Assembly: GCF_003967535.1 (NCBI RefSeq) | Contig: NZ_BIFR01000001.1 | Location: 487,493-551,492, forward strand | Reading direction: 5' to 3' | Length of the DNA: 64,000 bases | Source: Tengunoibacter tsumagoiensis | Lineage (GTDB): Bacteria; Chloroflexota; Ktedonobacteria; Ktedonobacterales; Ktedonobacteraceae | Part shown: one piece after another, positions 7,043-16,156 of the stretch | Layout: every line of letters begins with the position of its first letter | Position numbering within the stretch: the stretch's first letter is position 1 | Notes under the pieces: generated by a model | What the model was told of the DNA's origin: nothing | The model's database searches: none | The model's input: the letters and a program-made list of their open reading frames with translations, nothing else | Made by a program: the position numbers and the translations under genes

Positions 7043-8644
7043 TTACATTAATGATAGATCCATTAATCCTAAAGCTTCTCTTAACTCTCTTATACTACGA
7101 AATAAATCTGGGTCATATTGTTTTCCTTTGAAACCAGGAGCATATATGAATACCTTCTTTCTTTTTCCATTTATTTCTGGATTCATGATATCATTAGCCT
7201 CCAATTCTTTTATTTGGTCTGCCCTTACGTTAGCACCAGCCTTCTTTACTTCAATTATATAGTCACTAGTTTCAATATCAATCTCACCAATACTCCCACC
7301 TGGACCAAATTTCACCTCAAAACCAGTCACCTTCTCAATAATACTCGTAGCAACTTTTCCTTCGTGTTTTACTGAATCTTCGCCTGAAAAAAGTGCAGAA
7401 ATGATTCCATGATCTTTATCAAATAAAAGGTCATGAATTTGCTGCTTGGTCATTCCATTCTGATCAGTACCATTTTTATCTGCTGCTTCCAGGCGCTCAA
7501 GAACAGCCTCCAATCGATTTAACTGCCCACTATGACCTTCTTCATCTTTTGTCATAGTACCTAACATCGAATTAATCTCACTTTCACTCAATCCTTGATC
7601 TTGAAGTTGTTGATAAAGTCCACTAGCTTTTGCTTTTAATGTAGCATCCAGAACTTCAGGCAAAGTCTGGTCATTTGCTGCCAGAATAGCTCTTATCTGT
7701 TCGTCTGTATAATTCTCATCTTTGAGTTTTTGATATTCTTCCGAGGTCATACCATCAGCAATGTGCTTAAGAAGAGCAGCTAAACCAAATTTCAATGCAT
7801 TATTGTAATTATCAGCACCCTTGCCTTTATAGCTGCTCTTATTTTTAAGTAGAGCTTTAATAATTTTTTCAACTTCGTCTTTAGAATACCCCATCTCAAA
7901 AAGTTCTTTAATGTACTCAGCATCTATATTCGAATACTTTTTTGCAAGGTCATCGATGTCATTCTGATCGGTCTGGGTCAGGGCGTGCAGGATAGGAACG
8001 GTTGGGTTAAGCTGGTCATGGGCAATCTGGGTGGTAGGGGCTTCGGGCTTCTGGGGTAAGGAGGGAAGTGGAGTGCTTGCTAAAATATCAAGTTGCGATT
8101 TCCAGGATAGATATGAGGCAAGGATAATGCCAATCAACGTCATGACGACGCCAAGCATTGCAATGCCAATCTTAATGCCCAGTCCGATTGAAGCACCATC
8201 AGTGATGGGGTCAACTCCTCCCTGGGCGGCATCTGCAACCAATAGGCCTACTTCGACTTCTACCTCTGTACTCTCAGCAGCTGCTGCTGCGACTACTGGT
8301 GGAGTGGCGTCCAGTACAGCTACTGCCATGGCAGCTGAAGCTGATCCAATTGTACTTATAGTTGGGCCACCGCTACCAGTGTGCGGTATAGATATAGAAT
8401 TGTTATAAACGTTTCCCGAGACAGAGTTTTCGATTGCGACATATTTGTTTACTAGATCCATCATGGCCGTGGCACCCTCACCTTGAAAACCTTTAGGACC
8501 GCTGGTGAGGGCTGAAAAAGTCTTTTGGAAGTCTTTGACGGCATCTTGATGAGTAGTATCCAGGACCAATAGGGTTGATTGAATCTCTTTGAGAGGATCG
8601 AGTAAAAACGATAATCTGCTATCTAACCAGTTTCCAGAGCTCAT
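7043..8644 (-). CDS. Large toxin-like protein with PD-(D/E)XK nuclease-type C-terminus (probable secreted effector)
   Basis: 533 residues; ATG with AAGGAGACAAGG before it. The first about 85 residues are helical like LXG/WXG effector heads. Around 90-180 there is a small-residue stretch and a membrane-type helix (IGIAMLGVVMTLIGIILASY). Residues about 220-430 hold repeated short helical units reminiscent of UBA folds (LFEMGYSKDEVEKIIKALL, ENYTDEQIRAIL, DQGLSESEINSML, GMTKQQIHDLL). The last about 105 residues carry an early glutamate, GEIDIET and YIIEVKKAG, the D...ExK pattern of restriction-endonuclease-fold toxins. It follows a WXG-like partner and an EccC motor and precedes four immunity-like genes. 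I infer a contact-dependent nuclease toxin; no activity is proven by sequence. Confidence 0.72.
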   Translation of the reverse strand: MSSGNWLDSRLSFLLDPLKEIQSTLLVLDTTHQDAVKDFQKTFSALTSGPKGFQGEGATAMMDLVNKYVAIENSVSGNVYNNSISIPHTGSGGPTISTIGSASAAMAVAVLDATPPVVAAAAAESTEVEVEVGLLVADAAQGGVDPITDGASIGLGIKIGIAMLGVVMTLIGIILASYLSWKSQLDILASTPLPSLPQKPEAPTTQIAHDQLNPTVPILHALTQTDQNDIDDLAKKYSNIDAEYIKELFEMGYSKDEVEKIIKALLKNKSSYKGKGADNYNNALKFGLAALLKHIADGMTSEEYQKLKDENYTDEQIRAILAANDQTLPEVLDATLKAKASGLYQQLQDQGLSESEINSMLGTMTKDEEGHSGQLNRLEAVLERLEAADKNGTDQNGMTKQQIHDLLFDKDHGIISALFSGEDSVKHEGKVATSIIEKVTGFEVKFGPGGSIGEIDIETSDYIIEVKKAGANVRADQIKELEANDIMNPEINGKRKKVFIYAPGFKGKQYDPDLFRSIRELREALGLMDLSLM

Positions 8645-8685
8645 CCTTGTCTCCTTCTACCATAAATACTTGTTTTAAAGCATAT

Positions 8686-9060
8686 TTACATCACTTGATG
8701 ACCATGTCCATCATCAAATCCAGTTGGTTGAAAGTTATCGCTCACGGTCTGATCGGTATTTTCCATTTGATCAGCAGTATCAAATAGTGCGGTGGCAAAA
8801 TCCATCTGCCATTGATAGGAGTCACGAAGACGCTTTTCATAGGGATTGAGGACATTAAAGATAGTTCCTTGCATAAATCCAGGAAAACGCTCGACAAATT
8901 TTTTGATACTGTACCACTGAGTATTGTGCTTTGTGAGGGCCAGATCTGCATCTACAAGAATTTTAGCGGCTGCCTGGCGCATATCATCAAGTGGGTAGCT
9001 TACGACGTCGCTTTGAGGGCTTGATCCATCGTCTGCTGGATCTCGAAAGTACTTTGTCAT
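8686..9060 (-). CDS. Small helical WXG100-like partner of the toxin
   Basis: 124 residues, mainly two predicted helices around a short turn (QWYSIKKFVERFPGF, then YEKRLRDSYQWQMDFATALFD), followed by an acidic, polar tail. It lacks an exact central WxG but has the size, helical hairpin and position of ESX/LXG partner proteins that chaperone an effector to the motor. ATG 9060 follows AAGGAGATGTAGATC. It lies 41 bp before the toxin gene and about 100 bp after the ATPase gene. No membrane segment. It could instead be a dedicated toxin chaperone of another fold. Confidence 0.55.
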   Translation of the reverse strand: MTKYFRDPADDGSSPQSDVVSYPLDDMRQAAAKILVDADLALTKHNTQWYSIKKFVERFPGFMQGTIFNVLNPYEKRLRDSYQWQMDFATALFDTADQMENTDQTVSDNFQPTGFDDGHGHQVM

Positions 9061-9163
9061 GATCTACATCTCCTTTTGTAGGTCTTGTTAGTACTAGCTA
9101 ACGAGTGAAACAATCATCAAAGGTTGGGCAACAACGACCTGGAATTGTATTTATCATGCGAGC

Positions 9164-12100
9164 CTACACCTCCGCTTCGGTTGTGTAGGCGGGCTCGCTA
9201 TAGGCGATCTGGACCAGGGTTGGGGGCTGCTTGGGCTGGACGAGGTAGCCACGACCAGCTGGCAACTGGGTGGCTCCAATTCCGTGCATGATGCGGCCCT
9301 CCTGTGGGTCTCCACTCATGACGAGGGCGGCGGTCCCCATCTCGCGCAGACGCTGAATGGCGGATTCGAAGGCGGCTCGACTCATTCCTCCCACACGCCG
9401 CGCAATGATGACGTGAAAACCAATATCCCGGCCTGAGAGCAGGAAGTCTACGAGAGGGCCAATGGGACTGGTGCTGGGCGAATTAGAGAGTGAGTCGTAG
9501 TCATCAATAAAGAGGAAATAGTGCCGACCACTCCAGCGTTGTACGGTACGTAGCTTGTTTAAAGGCTGATCAGCACCAGTCTTCATGCGTTTCTGGAGGT
9601 CAACCTGGAAGTTGCCAAGGCATTCGGCCAGCGTCTGCGGATTATACACATAGGTGAGCAGATGCTTGCTATCAACAAAGTCGACCAGCATTTTGCGATA
9701 GTCGATGATCGCAAATTTGACCTGGTCGGGCGTGTAGCGCTGTTCAATGCCACGCATCCAGGTTCGCAAAAGGGTGGTCTTGCCACTCTCGGAGTCGCCT
9801 AGAATCATAAAGTGTGGCCCTCCACCAATAAGGTCGATGGAGATGGGGTCGAGGCGAAATTCTTCGAGTCCCAGGGGAATACCTGCTGGCTGCTCAGCAG
9901 ATGGCTCTGGCAGTTCCTGAATTTTGACCAGAGGCGGCAAGAGTCGGATTGGTGGCGCAACCTCGCCTTTCCAGTCTGCACGCACACGCTCAATAAACGC
10001 TTCCAGAGCCTGCTGAGCGGCTCCGACCTGGACAAGATTCTCGGTGGCAATGCTTTCAACCAGCGGGAGCGCGACCTGATACTGAAGCTTCTCTTTGTTA
10101 ATGCCACGGCCAGGTACGCCGACTGGAATGGTCTGTGCGGTCGCTTTACCAAATTCGGAGTCTGAAGGGTCGTTGAGCCGTAGCTCCAGACGGGTGCCAA
10201 TGTTGTCGCGCAACTTGGTGCGGATCTCGGCCCACCGATTTGTGGCCAGGATAATATGGACGCCATACGTCAGACCATTGGCGATAAGTTCGGCAATCTC
10301 AGTCTCCATATCAAATTCCTGCACAAAGAGGGCAAAGTTATCAATAATGAGGAAGACGTCACCAAATGGGATCTCGCTCAGTTCACCCGCCTGCCGTCTG
10401 GTGCGGAAGGTGTTCATGCTGTCAATGCTATGCTCGCGAAAAAGAAATTCACGATCTTCAATGATCTTGCGCATCTGACGGATGACACGGCGTACTTTAT
10501 CTCGATCAGATTTACCGCAGACGACTCCCACATGCGGAGCTGCTTCAAAGACACGCAAGAGACCTCCGCCCAGGTCAATACAGTAGAGTTGCACATCCCT
10601 GGGAGTGTGTGTAAGCATAAAAGAGGTAACGAGCGTCCGCAAAAAGGTACTCTTGCCAGTTTGTGGAGCCCCAACCAGTGCCAGATGGCCACCAGAGCCG
10701 GAGAAATCTAACCAGAGTGGTTCTTGAGCCTGAAGCAGAGGCAGATCCAGTAATCCCAATGGAACGTTCAGCAGTCCAAAGGGGGCATTTGTGCCACGGC
10801 CCTCTAAACGATCCAGCACCTCGTACAGAGGCAGGGCTTTGCTCAAAGGGGGCAGCCAGACTTGATGGACGCTCTGAGCCTGTTGTAAGGTCTGCGAGGC
10901 CGCAAGACGACCAATCACTACGTCCATCTCGGTATGGAGATCGCTTGGCTCCTCGGCCATGATGGCGGTGGCAATGCTGGAAATTGCGACCTGAGGCTGG
11001 TGTTTGACCAGTTTGCCGGTTGCTGTAAAGTCGCGAATACGAGTGAGAGGCGAGGCCTGTTCTCGTACTGGGACAAACGGAAGCGAGATCAGGGCCGTCT
11101 TAAACATATGATAGGTATCAGTATCGACTTTAAAGTAGCCAATACCAGGTGCGGAGGGCAGATAATAGGCATCGGGCTTGCCCAGCACTGAACTGCTTTC
11201 AGAGGCGCTAAAGGTCCGTAGACAGATGCGATAGCGCAGGTGGCCTTCCAGACCACGAATACGTCCCTCTTCAATACGCTGTGTGGCAAAGAGCAGGTGA
11301 ATGCCCAGGCTCCGTCCCACACGCCCCATAGTGACAAACAGATCCAGAAAATCGGGCCGATTGGCAATTAACTCAGCAAACTCGTCGGCAATGATGACCA
11401 GATGCGGCATGGGTTCCATGTCAGGAGTCAGACGCCATTTGGCCTGATATTGCTTGATATTGTCTAGATTGCCAGCCTCATGAAGCATGCGCTGGCGGCG
11501 CTGCTGCTCACCCAGGAGCGAATTATAGACGCGATCAACCAGCGTAAGGTCACCTTGCAGGTTTGTGATAATGCCTGCAACATGCGGCAGGGCGGCAAAG
11601 TCCGCAAACGAGGCACCACCTTTAAAGTCGATCAAGACAAAATTGACCATCTGAGGATCATGCGTAACCGCCAGACTAATAATCATCGTACGCAAGAGCT
11701 CGCTCTTGCCTGAGCCAGTGGCTCCCACGACCAGACCATGGGGGCCCATGCCTTTGTCCGCAGCCTCTTTCAAGTCCAGGATGAGAGGCTCGCCATCGGC
11801 CCGCACTCCTAAAGGCACGCGCAGAAGATCTGCTCGCTCGCGCGGCTTCCAGCTATCTCTGGCATGAAGCGTATCAGCCGAGGGGAATTTCAGCAGGTCA
11901 AGCAGACGTACATCACGTGCCAGATCTTGTTGAGCATTGGCCTCACCCAGACTGAGCGGAGCCAGGCTACGCGCAATCTGCTCACAGATCCTTCGTTCGA
12001 TTGTATCAGGAAGCAGACTCTCAAGGCGGCGACCACCCAGATGGAGCTCTTCATAATTTAAGCGTCCCACGGAAGAGATTGAGAGACGAGCATGGACCTG

Positions 12101-13234
12101 CGCTGGCTCATGGCTGATCTCATCCACCAGACAGATGACGGTTACCCCCAACCGAGCAGCATCCTGCAAAATATCATCCAGCTCGACAATCTGTGCCAGC
12201 GGACCATGAGGGAGAAAACCATCAATCGCCAGAATAATATGTGGTCTGGTAACATCGCTCAATTTTAGTTGCTGGCTCTTCTCCCTATCTTCAAGAAGAC
12301 GGCGGCGGCGATCCAGTTCGGGCTTAATCTGCTGCTGCAATAGATCGCGGAGCTCTTCAGTCGAGTTCGCCAGCAGACAGAGCGGGTCAGGTGCATTCTT
12401 CTTCTCGGCCTTAATCTGACGCAGGCGGCGTACATGCGGAGCCCACTTTAACCAGCTCCATTGACGCGTCGCCAGCACTGGAAAATAGGCCAGGCAGCGC
12501 ACATCTTCAGGAGATTGAAAAGCCAGAATCTGGCAGATGATTGCATGCAGCAATGAGCGCGTGCGCGCACGCTCGCCACAGATAGTCAGTACACCAACGT
12601 TCCGCAGAGCAATTGAAGCTGGCATATCATCAAGATAGAGATATTCATTGACCAGCGAATCTGCCAGCGCCTTCAACTCAGGCATATATTGCACCATTGG
12701 ATTCGGATCAACCCCTACCATGACCCTACTCACAAGCGGAACTGGCCCCAGACCAATCCTCACGTCCAGAAAATCCGCATCCTCTGGCCTGCGCTCCCAG
12801 AGGTAGAGCCGTTCATGCACCTGCTGTGCCAGTTGCGGATACGGCGGATAGAGCCGCGTACTCACCTGCCGCTGGCGTGTTTCAATCGTGCGGAGGCGCG
12901 TCCGCGATTGCGCAAGATACGAACAATAGAGCTCGCTATTCTGCTTCGTCTGCCTCTTCTGAGTTGAGCGCCGTACAATCCCCATCCCAATGCCACCGCC
13001 GATTGAGCAGATCATCATGGTCACACCAGCAACGATCATAAGCGGATTACTGCGATAGGCAAACATAAAGACCATTGAGCCCATACTCCCAACAACCGGC
13101 ATCAGAAACTGCATCCAGTTGGCAAAGCCACTCTGAGCTGGGACAAGCATCGGCGGAGCGAGGATCACAATCTGCTCTGATGGCAAAACTTCCGTATAGG
13201 CCCTGGCAGGCCGATAAAATTTGGTTCCATGCAT
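9164..13234 (-). CDS. Type VII secretion ATPase (EccC/EssC family), three FtsK/SpoIIIE modules
   Basis: 1356 residues. Two membrane helices lie near residues 35-80, then a long region to about 480, then three P-loop modules with Walker A motifs GATGSGKS (about 507), GAPQTGKS (about 860) and GDSESGKT (about 1150). Module 1 has a complete Walker B with glutamate (IIADEFAEL). Modules 2 and 3 have IIDNF and FIDDY, so they probably bind ATP without full catalysis, as in actinobacterial EccC. The protein couples ATP use to export of WXG100 substrates across the cytoplasmic membrane. It lacks the N-terminal FHA domains of firmicute EssC, so it is closer to a fused EccCa-EccCb. Neighbours are the YukD-like gene 19 bp upstream and the effector genes downstream. 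Confidence 0.93.
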   Translation of the reverse strand: MHGTKFYRPARAYTEVLPSEQIVILAPPMLVPAQSGFANWMQFLMPVVGSMGSMVFMFAYRSNPLMIVAGVTMMICSIGGGIGMGIVRRSTQKRQTKQNSELYCSYLAQSRTRLRTIETRQRQVSTRLYPPYPQLAQQVHERLYLWERRPEDADFLDVRIGLGPVPLVSRVMVGVDPNPMVQYMPELKALADSLVNEYLYLDDMPASIALRNVGVLTICGERARTRSLLHAIICQILAFQSPEDVRCLAYFPVLATRQWSWLKWAPHVRRLRQIKAEKKNAPDPLCLLANSTEELRDLLQQQIKPELDRRRRLLEDREKSQQLKLSDVTRPHIILAIDGFLPHGPLAQIVELDDILQDAARLGVTVICLVDEISHEPAQVHARLSISSVGRLNYEELHLGGRRLESLLPDTIERRICEQIARSLAPLSLGEANAQQDLARDVRLLDLLKFPSADTLHARDSWKPRERADLLRVPLGVRADGEPLILDLKEAADKGMGPHGLVVGATGSGKSELLRTMIISLAVTHDPQMVNFVLIDFKGGASFADFAALPHVAGIITNLQGDLTLVDRVYNSLLGEQQRRQRMLHEAGNLDNIKQYQAKWRLTPDMEPMPHLVIIADEFAELIANRPDFLDLFVTMGRVGRSLGIHLLFATQRIEEGRIRGLEGHLRYRICLRTFSASESSSVLGKPDAYYLPSAPGIGYFKVDTDTYHMFKTALISLPFVPVREQASPLTRIRDFTATGKLVKHQPQVAISSIATAIMAEEPSDLHTEMDVVIGRLAASQTLQQAQSVHQVWLPPLSKALPLYEVLDRLEGRGTNAPFGLLNVPLGLLDLPLLQAQEPLWLDFSGSGGHLALVGAPQTGKSTFLRTLVTSFMLTHTPRDVQLYCIDLGGGLLRVFEAAPHVGVVCGKSDRDKVRRVIRQMRKIIEDREFLFREHSIDSMNTFRTRRQAGELSEIPFGDVFLIIDNFALFVQEFDMETEIAELIANGLTYGVHIILATNRWAEIRTKLRDNIGTRLELRLNDPSDSEFGKATAQTIPVGVPGRGINKEKLQYQVALPLVESIATENLVQVGAAQQALEAFIERVRADWKGEVAPPIRLLPPLVKIQELPEPSAEQPAGIPLGLEEFRLDPISIDLIGGGPHFMILGDSESGKTTLLRTWMRGIEQRYTPDQVKFAIIDYRKMLVDFVDSKHLLTYVYNPQTLAECLGNFQVDLQKRMKTGADQPLNKLRTVQRWSGRHYFLFIDDYDSLSNSPSTSPIGPLVDFLLSGRDIGFHVIIARRVGGMSRAAFESAIQRLREMGTAALVMSGDPQEGRIMHGIGATQLPAGRGYLVQPKQPPTLVQIAYSEPAYTTEAEV

Positions 13235-13253
13235 ATAAACACGTGTCTCCTAT

Positions 13254-13607
13254 TTAGAGCTCCTCTTTACTCCAACGCACGCCAATTCCTCCTGTACCCG
13301 GCCCCGGCGCGATCTGACGCGGCGAAAAAGATCGTTCTGGTTGCTGAACCTTCCGTAGGGCTTGCTGATCCATGAGTTGCAACACAGCTCCATCGACAAT
13401 ACCTGACCCGATCAGCGTCTGCGCTTTCGACAAAATAGTGGAGGAGAGAGGAAGATAAAGAGACCATGCCGAGAGATCCTGCGCCAGCCCATCTGGAAAA
13501 CACAGCTCGATCAAAAAAGGGAGAAGGTCATAAATAGGAAGGTCACCAGGAAGTTCTAGATCATAGGATTTCTGTGGACCGGCAATAGTGACAAGTAAAG
13601 TTTGCAT
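13254..13607 (-). CDS. YukD/EsaB-like ubiquitin-fold protein of the type VII locus
   Basis: 117 residues. The first about 80 fit the beta-grasp fold: a beta hairpin (TLLVTIAGPQKSYDLELP), a helix (IYDLLPFLIELC) and final strands with VDGAVLQL. This matches the short YukD/EsaB proteins of firmicute type VII loci and the N-terminal domain of EccD. Here it is stand-alone, with a basic, proline-glycine-rich tail instead of the EccD membrane part. Its stop is 19 bp before the ATPase start, suggesting co-translation. Probable regulatory or assembly role. Confidence 0.72.
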   Translation of the reverse strand: MQTLLVTIAGPQKSYDLELPGDLPIYDLLPFLIELCFPDGLAQDLSAWSLYLPLSSTILSKAQTLIGSGIVDGAVLQLMDQQALRKVQQPERSFSPRQIAPGPGTGGIGVRWSKEEL

Positions 13608-13870
13608 AATAACTGCTCAATCATTGATGAAGATGCATACCTGATAAATAACTATAAGCTCCATTCTCCTCAACAAGAGAGAGGGTCGCCCTTCTCCGTC
13701 TCAGATGGAGGGGAGGAAGCTGCTTACCAGTCTATCTGGCAACACATAGCTGGAACGGATTACCTGTATCAGCAAACAAGCAGCATCTCTACCAGAGAGC
13801 ATATATTCATCAGATGAGCGTAGGATAGAGAAGCCACTTGCCTGCTTCAATCTCGTCACAAAGGCGGAAG

Positions 13871-14176
13871 TTAGCCCTGGAAGCCGCTGAAGGCGCGCTT
13901 TACATCCTGGTCAACATCCTGATACAGCGTATTGCTGCCCTTTACATTTTTGCTGATCTCAACAAGAGTCTGATTCAGGCTATTGACATCGGTATGCCAT
14001 TTCCCCATGACAGTGGTAAAGCTCTCGTTACCCTGACCAACCCACTGGTCAGCCAATCCCTGTACAGTATTTTCAACAGCTTTAAGAGCAGCCTCGAGAT
14101 CCTGTACGCGCTGATCAAATGCAGCCGCAGCTCCAGTCAGTTCTCCGTGTACAACCTTTAAGTAACCGTCAGCCAT
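13871..14176 (-). CDS. WXG100 family protein (ESAT-6-like secreted substrate)
   Basis: 101 residues, the standard family length. The helical hairpin has WVG at the turn (about residues 45-47) after AAAFDQRVQDLEAALKAVENTV, and a second helix FTTVMGKWHTDVNSLNQTL. Such proteins form dimers and are exported by EccC-type motors. ATG 14176 is preceded by AAAGGTGATTAAAAA. It sits between the kinase and the YukD-like gene, with about 260 bp to the latter, in which I see no further gene. Confidence 0.88.
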   Translation of the reverse strand: MADGYLKVVHGELTGAAAAFDQRVQDLEAALKAVENTVQGLADQWVGQGNESFTTVMGKWHTDVNSLNQTLVEISKNVKGSNTLYQDVDQDVKRAFSGFQG

Positions 14177-14343
14177 TTTTTAATCACCTTTCTGAATAAC
14201 TTGTAAAAGGATTCTTAATCACAATACAGTATCATGCGCCATCTCATAGCAGGTATGATGTTAAAACCATTGAAACAACAATGTAAGGCATACGCCTTTT
14301 CACTTCTATAATGTACACCACTCATCGAAAAATAGCAATGAGT

Positions 14344-15276
14344 CTATATGAAAGATGCAATAAGGTTCATTGACCATGTACCAAAGTCTGGACACTGCTC
14401 TAGTGTTTGAGCGTGCCAGACTTGATCGAACAGCTCTAGCAGAGAGGGATGCATAAGCTGTAAGGTCTCACGTACGATCTTCCAGCGCGGTTGCTCCTGC
14501 CGCTGTAATTCGGCAGGAGCAAAGAGGGATTCCGAGCCATCGGGTGTCCGGGCGCGTACTGCGGGATTCCACCAGGTAAGCATTTCGGTGAGCAGGATTG
14601 CCCCTGCGAAGCGATCGCCTTCAGGACGATATTGACCGCGTTCGTCGAGGTGGGGATGCTGATATCCGGGTGAGCCCCGGCTGCGCTTCTTCGGTGGCTT
14701 TACGCCACGGATATAGAGCGCATCCAGATCGATCAGTTGCACCTGCCTGAGATCTGGACTTAAAATGACATTGCTGCCAGCGATATCTGTATGAGCAAGA
14801 GCCCGATCCTCTAAATACCAGAGTACCTGGGCCATCGCTATGGCCAGATACCGGGCTTTACTCTGCGTATAGAGAGCGCTCCCGATGGGGTCTAACATCA
14901 GGCCCGACCAGGTGCGCCCCTCGATCCATGGCATCAACACCGCATATTCAAGATCAGGATAACGGCGCAGGAGCTCAGGGAAGTGCTTCGCTGTCAGGCA
15001 GACCCGCTGCGCAAGAAAGAGTCCAGGCGCGTTGATCTGTTGTGCGAGACAGCGCGTCACTTCCAGGCTGTAGGCATCCCGATAGGCTCGCTTCATAACC
15101 TTCAAAGCATAAAAGGTTTTATTCGCAAGGTGCTGAATCTTATATACAAAGGCCTCACCACCTTCAATGACGAACACCTCTTCAGGATCATCTTCAAAAT
15201 AAGGATGGGGTAAAAATTGATAGAATGCTGAGCCAATCGGCAGCAACTTCTTTGTCGTAGGCTGGAATGTACTCAC
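14344..15276 (-). CDS. Serine/threonine protein kinase of the secretion locus
   Basis: 310 residues from GTG 15276, which overlaps the stop of the phosphatase gene by four bases (GTGA) and has AAGGA before it; an upstream ATG at 15312 would add 12 residues without a ribosome site. Kinase motifs are complete: EGGEAFVY glycine loop, YALKVMK with the ATP-binding lysine, AHTDIAGSNVIL as catalytic loop (HxDxxxxN) and LIDLDAL in place of DFG. After the APE region the protein ends without a membrane helix, so it is probably cytoplasmic. With PP2C and vWA genes it forms a three-gene set like the TerY-P triad. It differs from EssB/YukC pseudokinases in keeping catalytic residues. Confidence 0.85.
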   Translation of the reverse strand: MSTFQPTTKKLLPIGSAFYQFLPHPYFEDDPEEVFVIEGGEAFVYKIQHLANKTFYALKVMKRAYRDAYSLEVTRCLAQQINAPGLFLAQRVCLTAKHFPELLRRYPDLEYAVLMPWIEGRTWSGLMLDPIGSALYTQSKARYLAIAMAQVLWYLEDRALAHTDIAGSNVILSPDLRQVQLIDLDALYIRGVKPPKKRSRGSPGYQHPHLDERGQYRPEGDRFAGAILLTEMLTWWNPAVRARTPDGSESLFAPAELQRQEQPRWKIVRETLQLMHPSLLELFDQVWHAQTLEQCPDFGTWSMNLIASFI

Positions 15277-16136
15277 GAGAGTAATCCTTCTTCTGGTCTG
15301 ATCGATTGCCATTGCAGATCAATGGCCGTCATATCATCACTCCCTGGCAGAGTGAGCAATTGCTGGGCCTGCTCTTTCCACTGCTCATCATCCAGAGCAG
15401 GAATCTGCTTCCCAAGCTGATCCAGGCCATCCGTATACACAATCAAACGTTCAAGATTGGGTAGAGCAAGCTTCCAGGTTAGAAGTTCTCCTCGACAGCC
15501 GTTAAGGGTCGACCAGCGCCCATGACGATCATTGGTCTCCCCTAGAACGATATATTGTTCTGAAGTCACAAATAAGCGGGCAGTAACATTACCCATCCAG
15601 CAGAAGAGGGCCTGCCCCATCTGCCCTTGCTCAGAAGAGGGGCCTTCATAATCGATTCGGCCACATAGGAAGACCGCCTCGCTGCCATATGTCTCACAGA
15701 GCTCTTCCAGCACCTCACGGACTAGAGTCGGAGTATCATGTGGAATCGTCAGGCGCACCAGCTGCTTCTGAGCCTCTCCTGCCAGACGCGTTAATTGACT
15801 GCGCAGTTCCTCTTTGAGCTCTTGAGGAGCCTGCTCTAGAGATGAAAGGCCCTGTAGCCATTTCACAAGATAACGAGCCAGACAGTAGGCTGCAAAATCG
15901 CCCTTATAGGAGCTGCTCACCCCATCGCAGACACAGAAACTTACGGAGCCCCCATCCTTATAGTAGACAATACGGGCATAGTCTTGACTGGGCAGAGCCT
16001 GCTCCTGGGCCTCGCGGCTCCGGAAAGAGAGCAAACGCGCCACGACCGAGGAGGTCAGCGGCATCCGTGTAAAATGATCTTCCCCCTGGTCCGTTTCCAG
16101 GATTGAGGAGCCAGAGAACGGCTGGTCCTGCGGCAT
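15273..16136 (-). CDS. PP2C-family protein phosphatase
   Basis: 287 residues. The metal-binding motifs are visible: VCDGVSSSYKGDFAA (motif I with DG), YTDGLDQL in the middle and GSDDMTAIDLQW near the end. It removes phosphate from serine or threonine and very likely opposes the kinase encoded by the next gene, whose start overlaps its stop by four bases. ATG 16136 has GAGAGGCTCTTT before it. No membrane helix, so cytoplasmic. The previous gene (vWA) ends 20 bp upstream. Confidence 0.9.
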   Translation of the reverse strand: MPQDQPFSGSSILETDQGEDHFTRMPLTSSVVARLLSFRSREAQEQALPSQDYARIVYYKDGGSVSFCVCDGVSSSYKGDFAAYCLARYLVKWLQGLSSLEQAPQELKEELRSQLTRLAGEAQKQLVRLTIPHDTPTLVREVLEELCETYGSEAVFLCGRIDYEGPSSEQGQMGQALFCWMGNVTARLFVTSEQYIVLGETNDRHGRWSTLNGCRGELLTWKLALPNLERLIVYTDGLDQLGKQIPALDDEQWKEQAQQLLTLPGSDDMTAIDLQWQSIRPEEGLLS

Positions 16137-16156
16137 AAAGAGCCTCTCTTTCCGAA

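Noticed and set aside
10663-11191. Long frames opposite to the EccC ATPase gene
   Set aside because: Shadows of a clearly coding sequence with three Walker motifs on the other strand.
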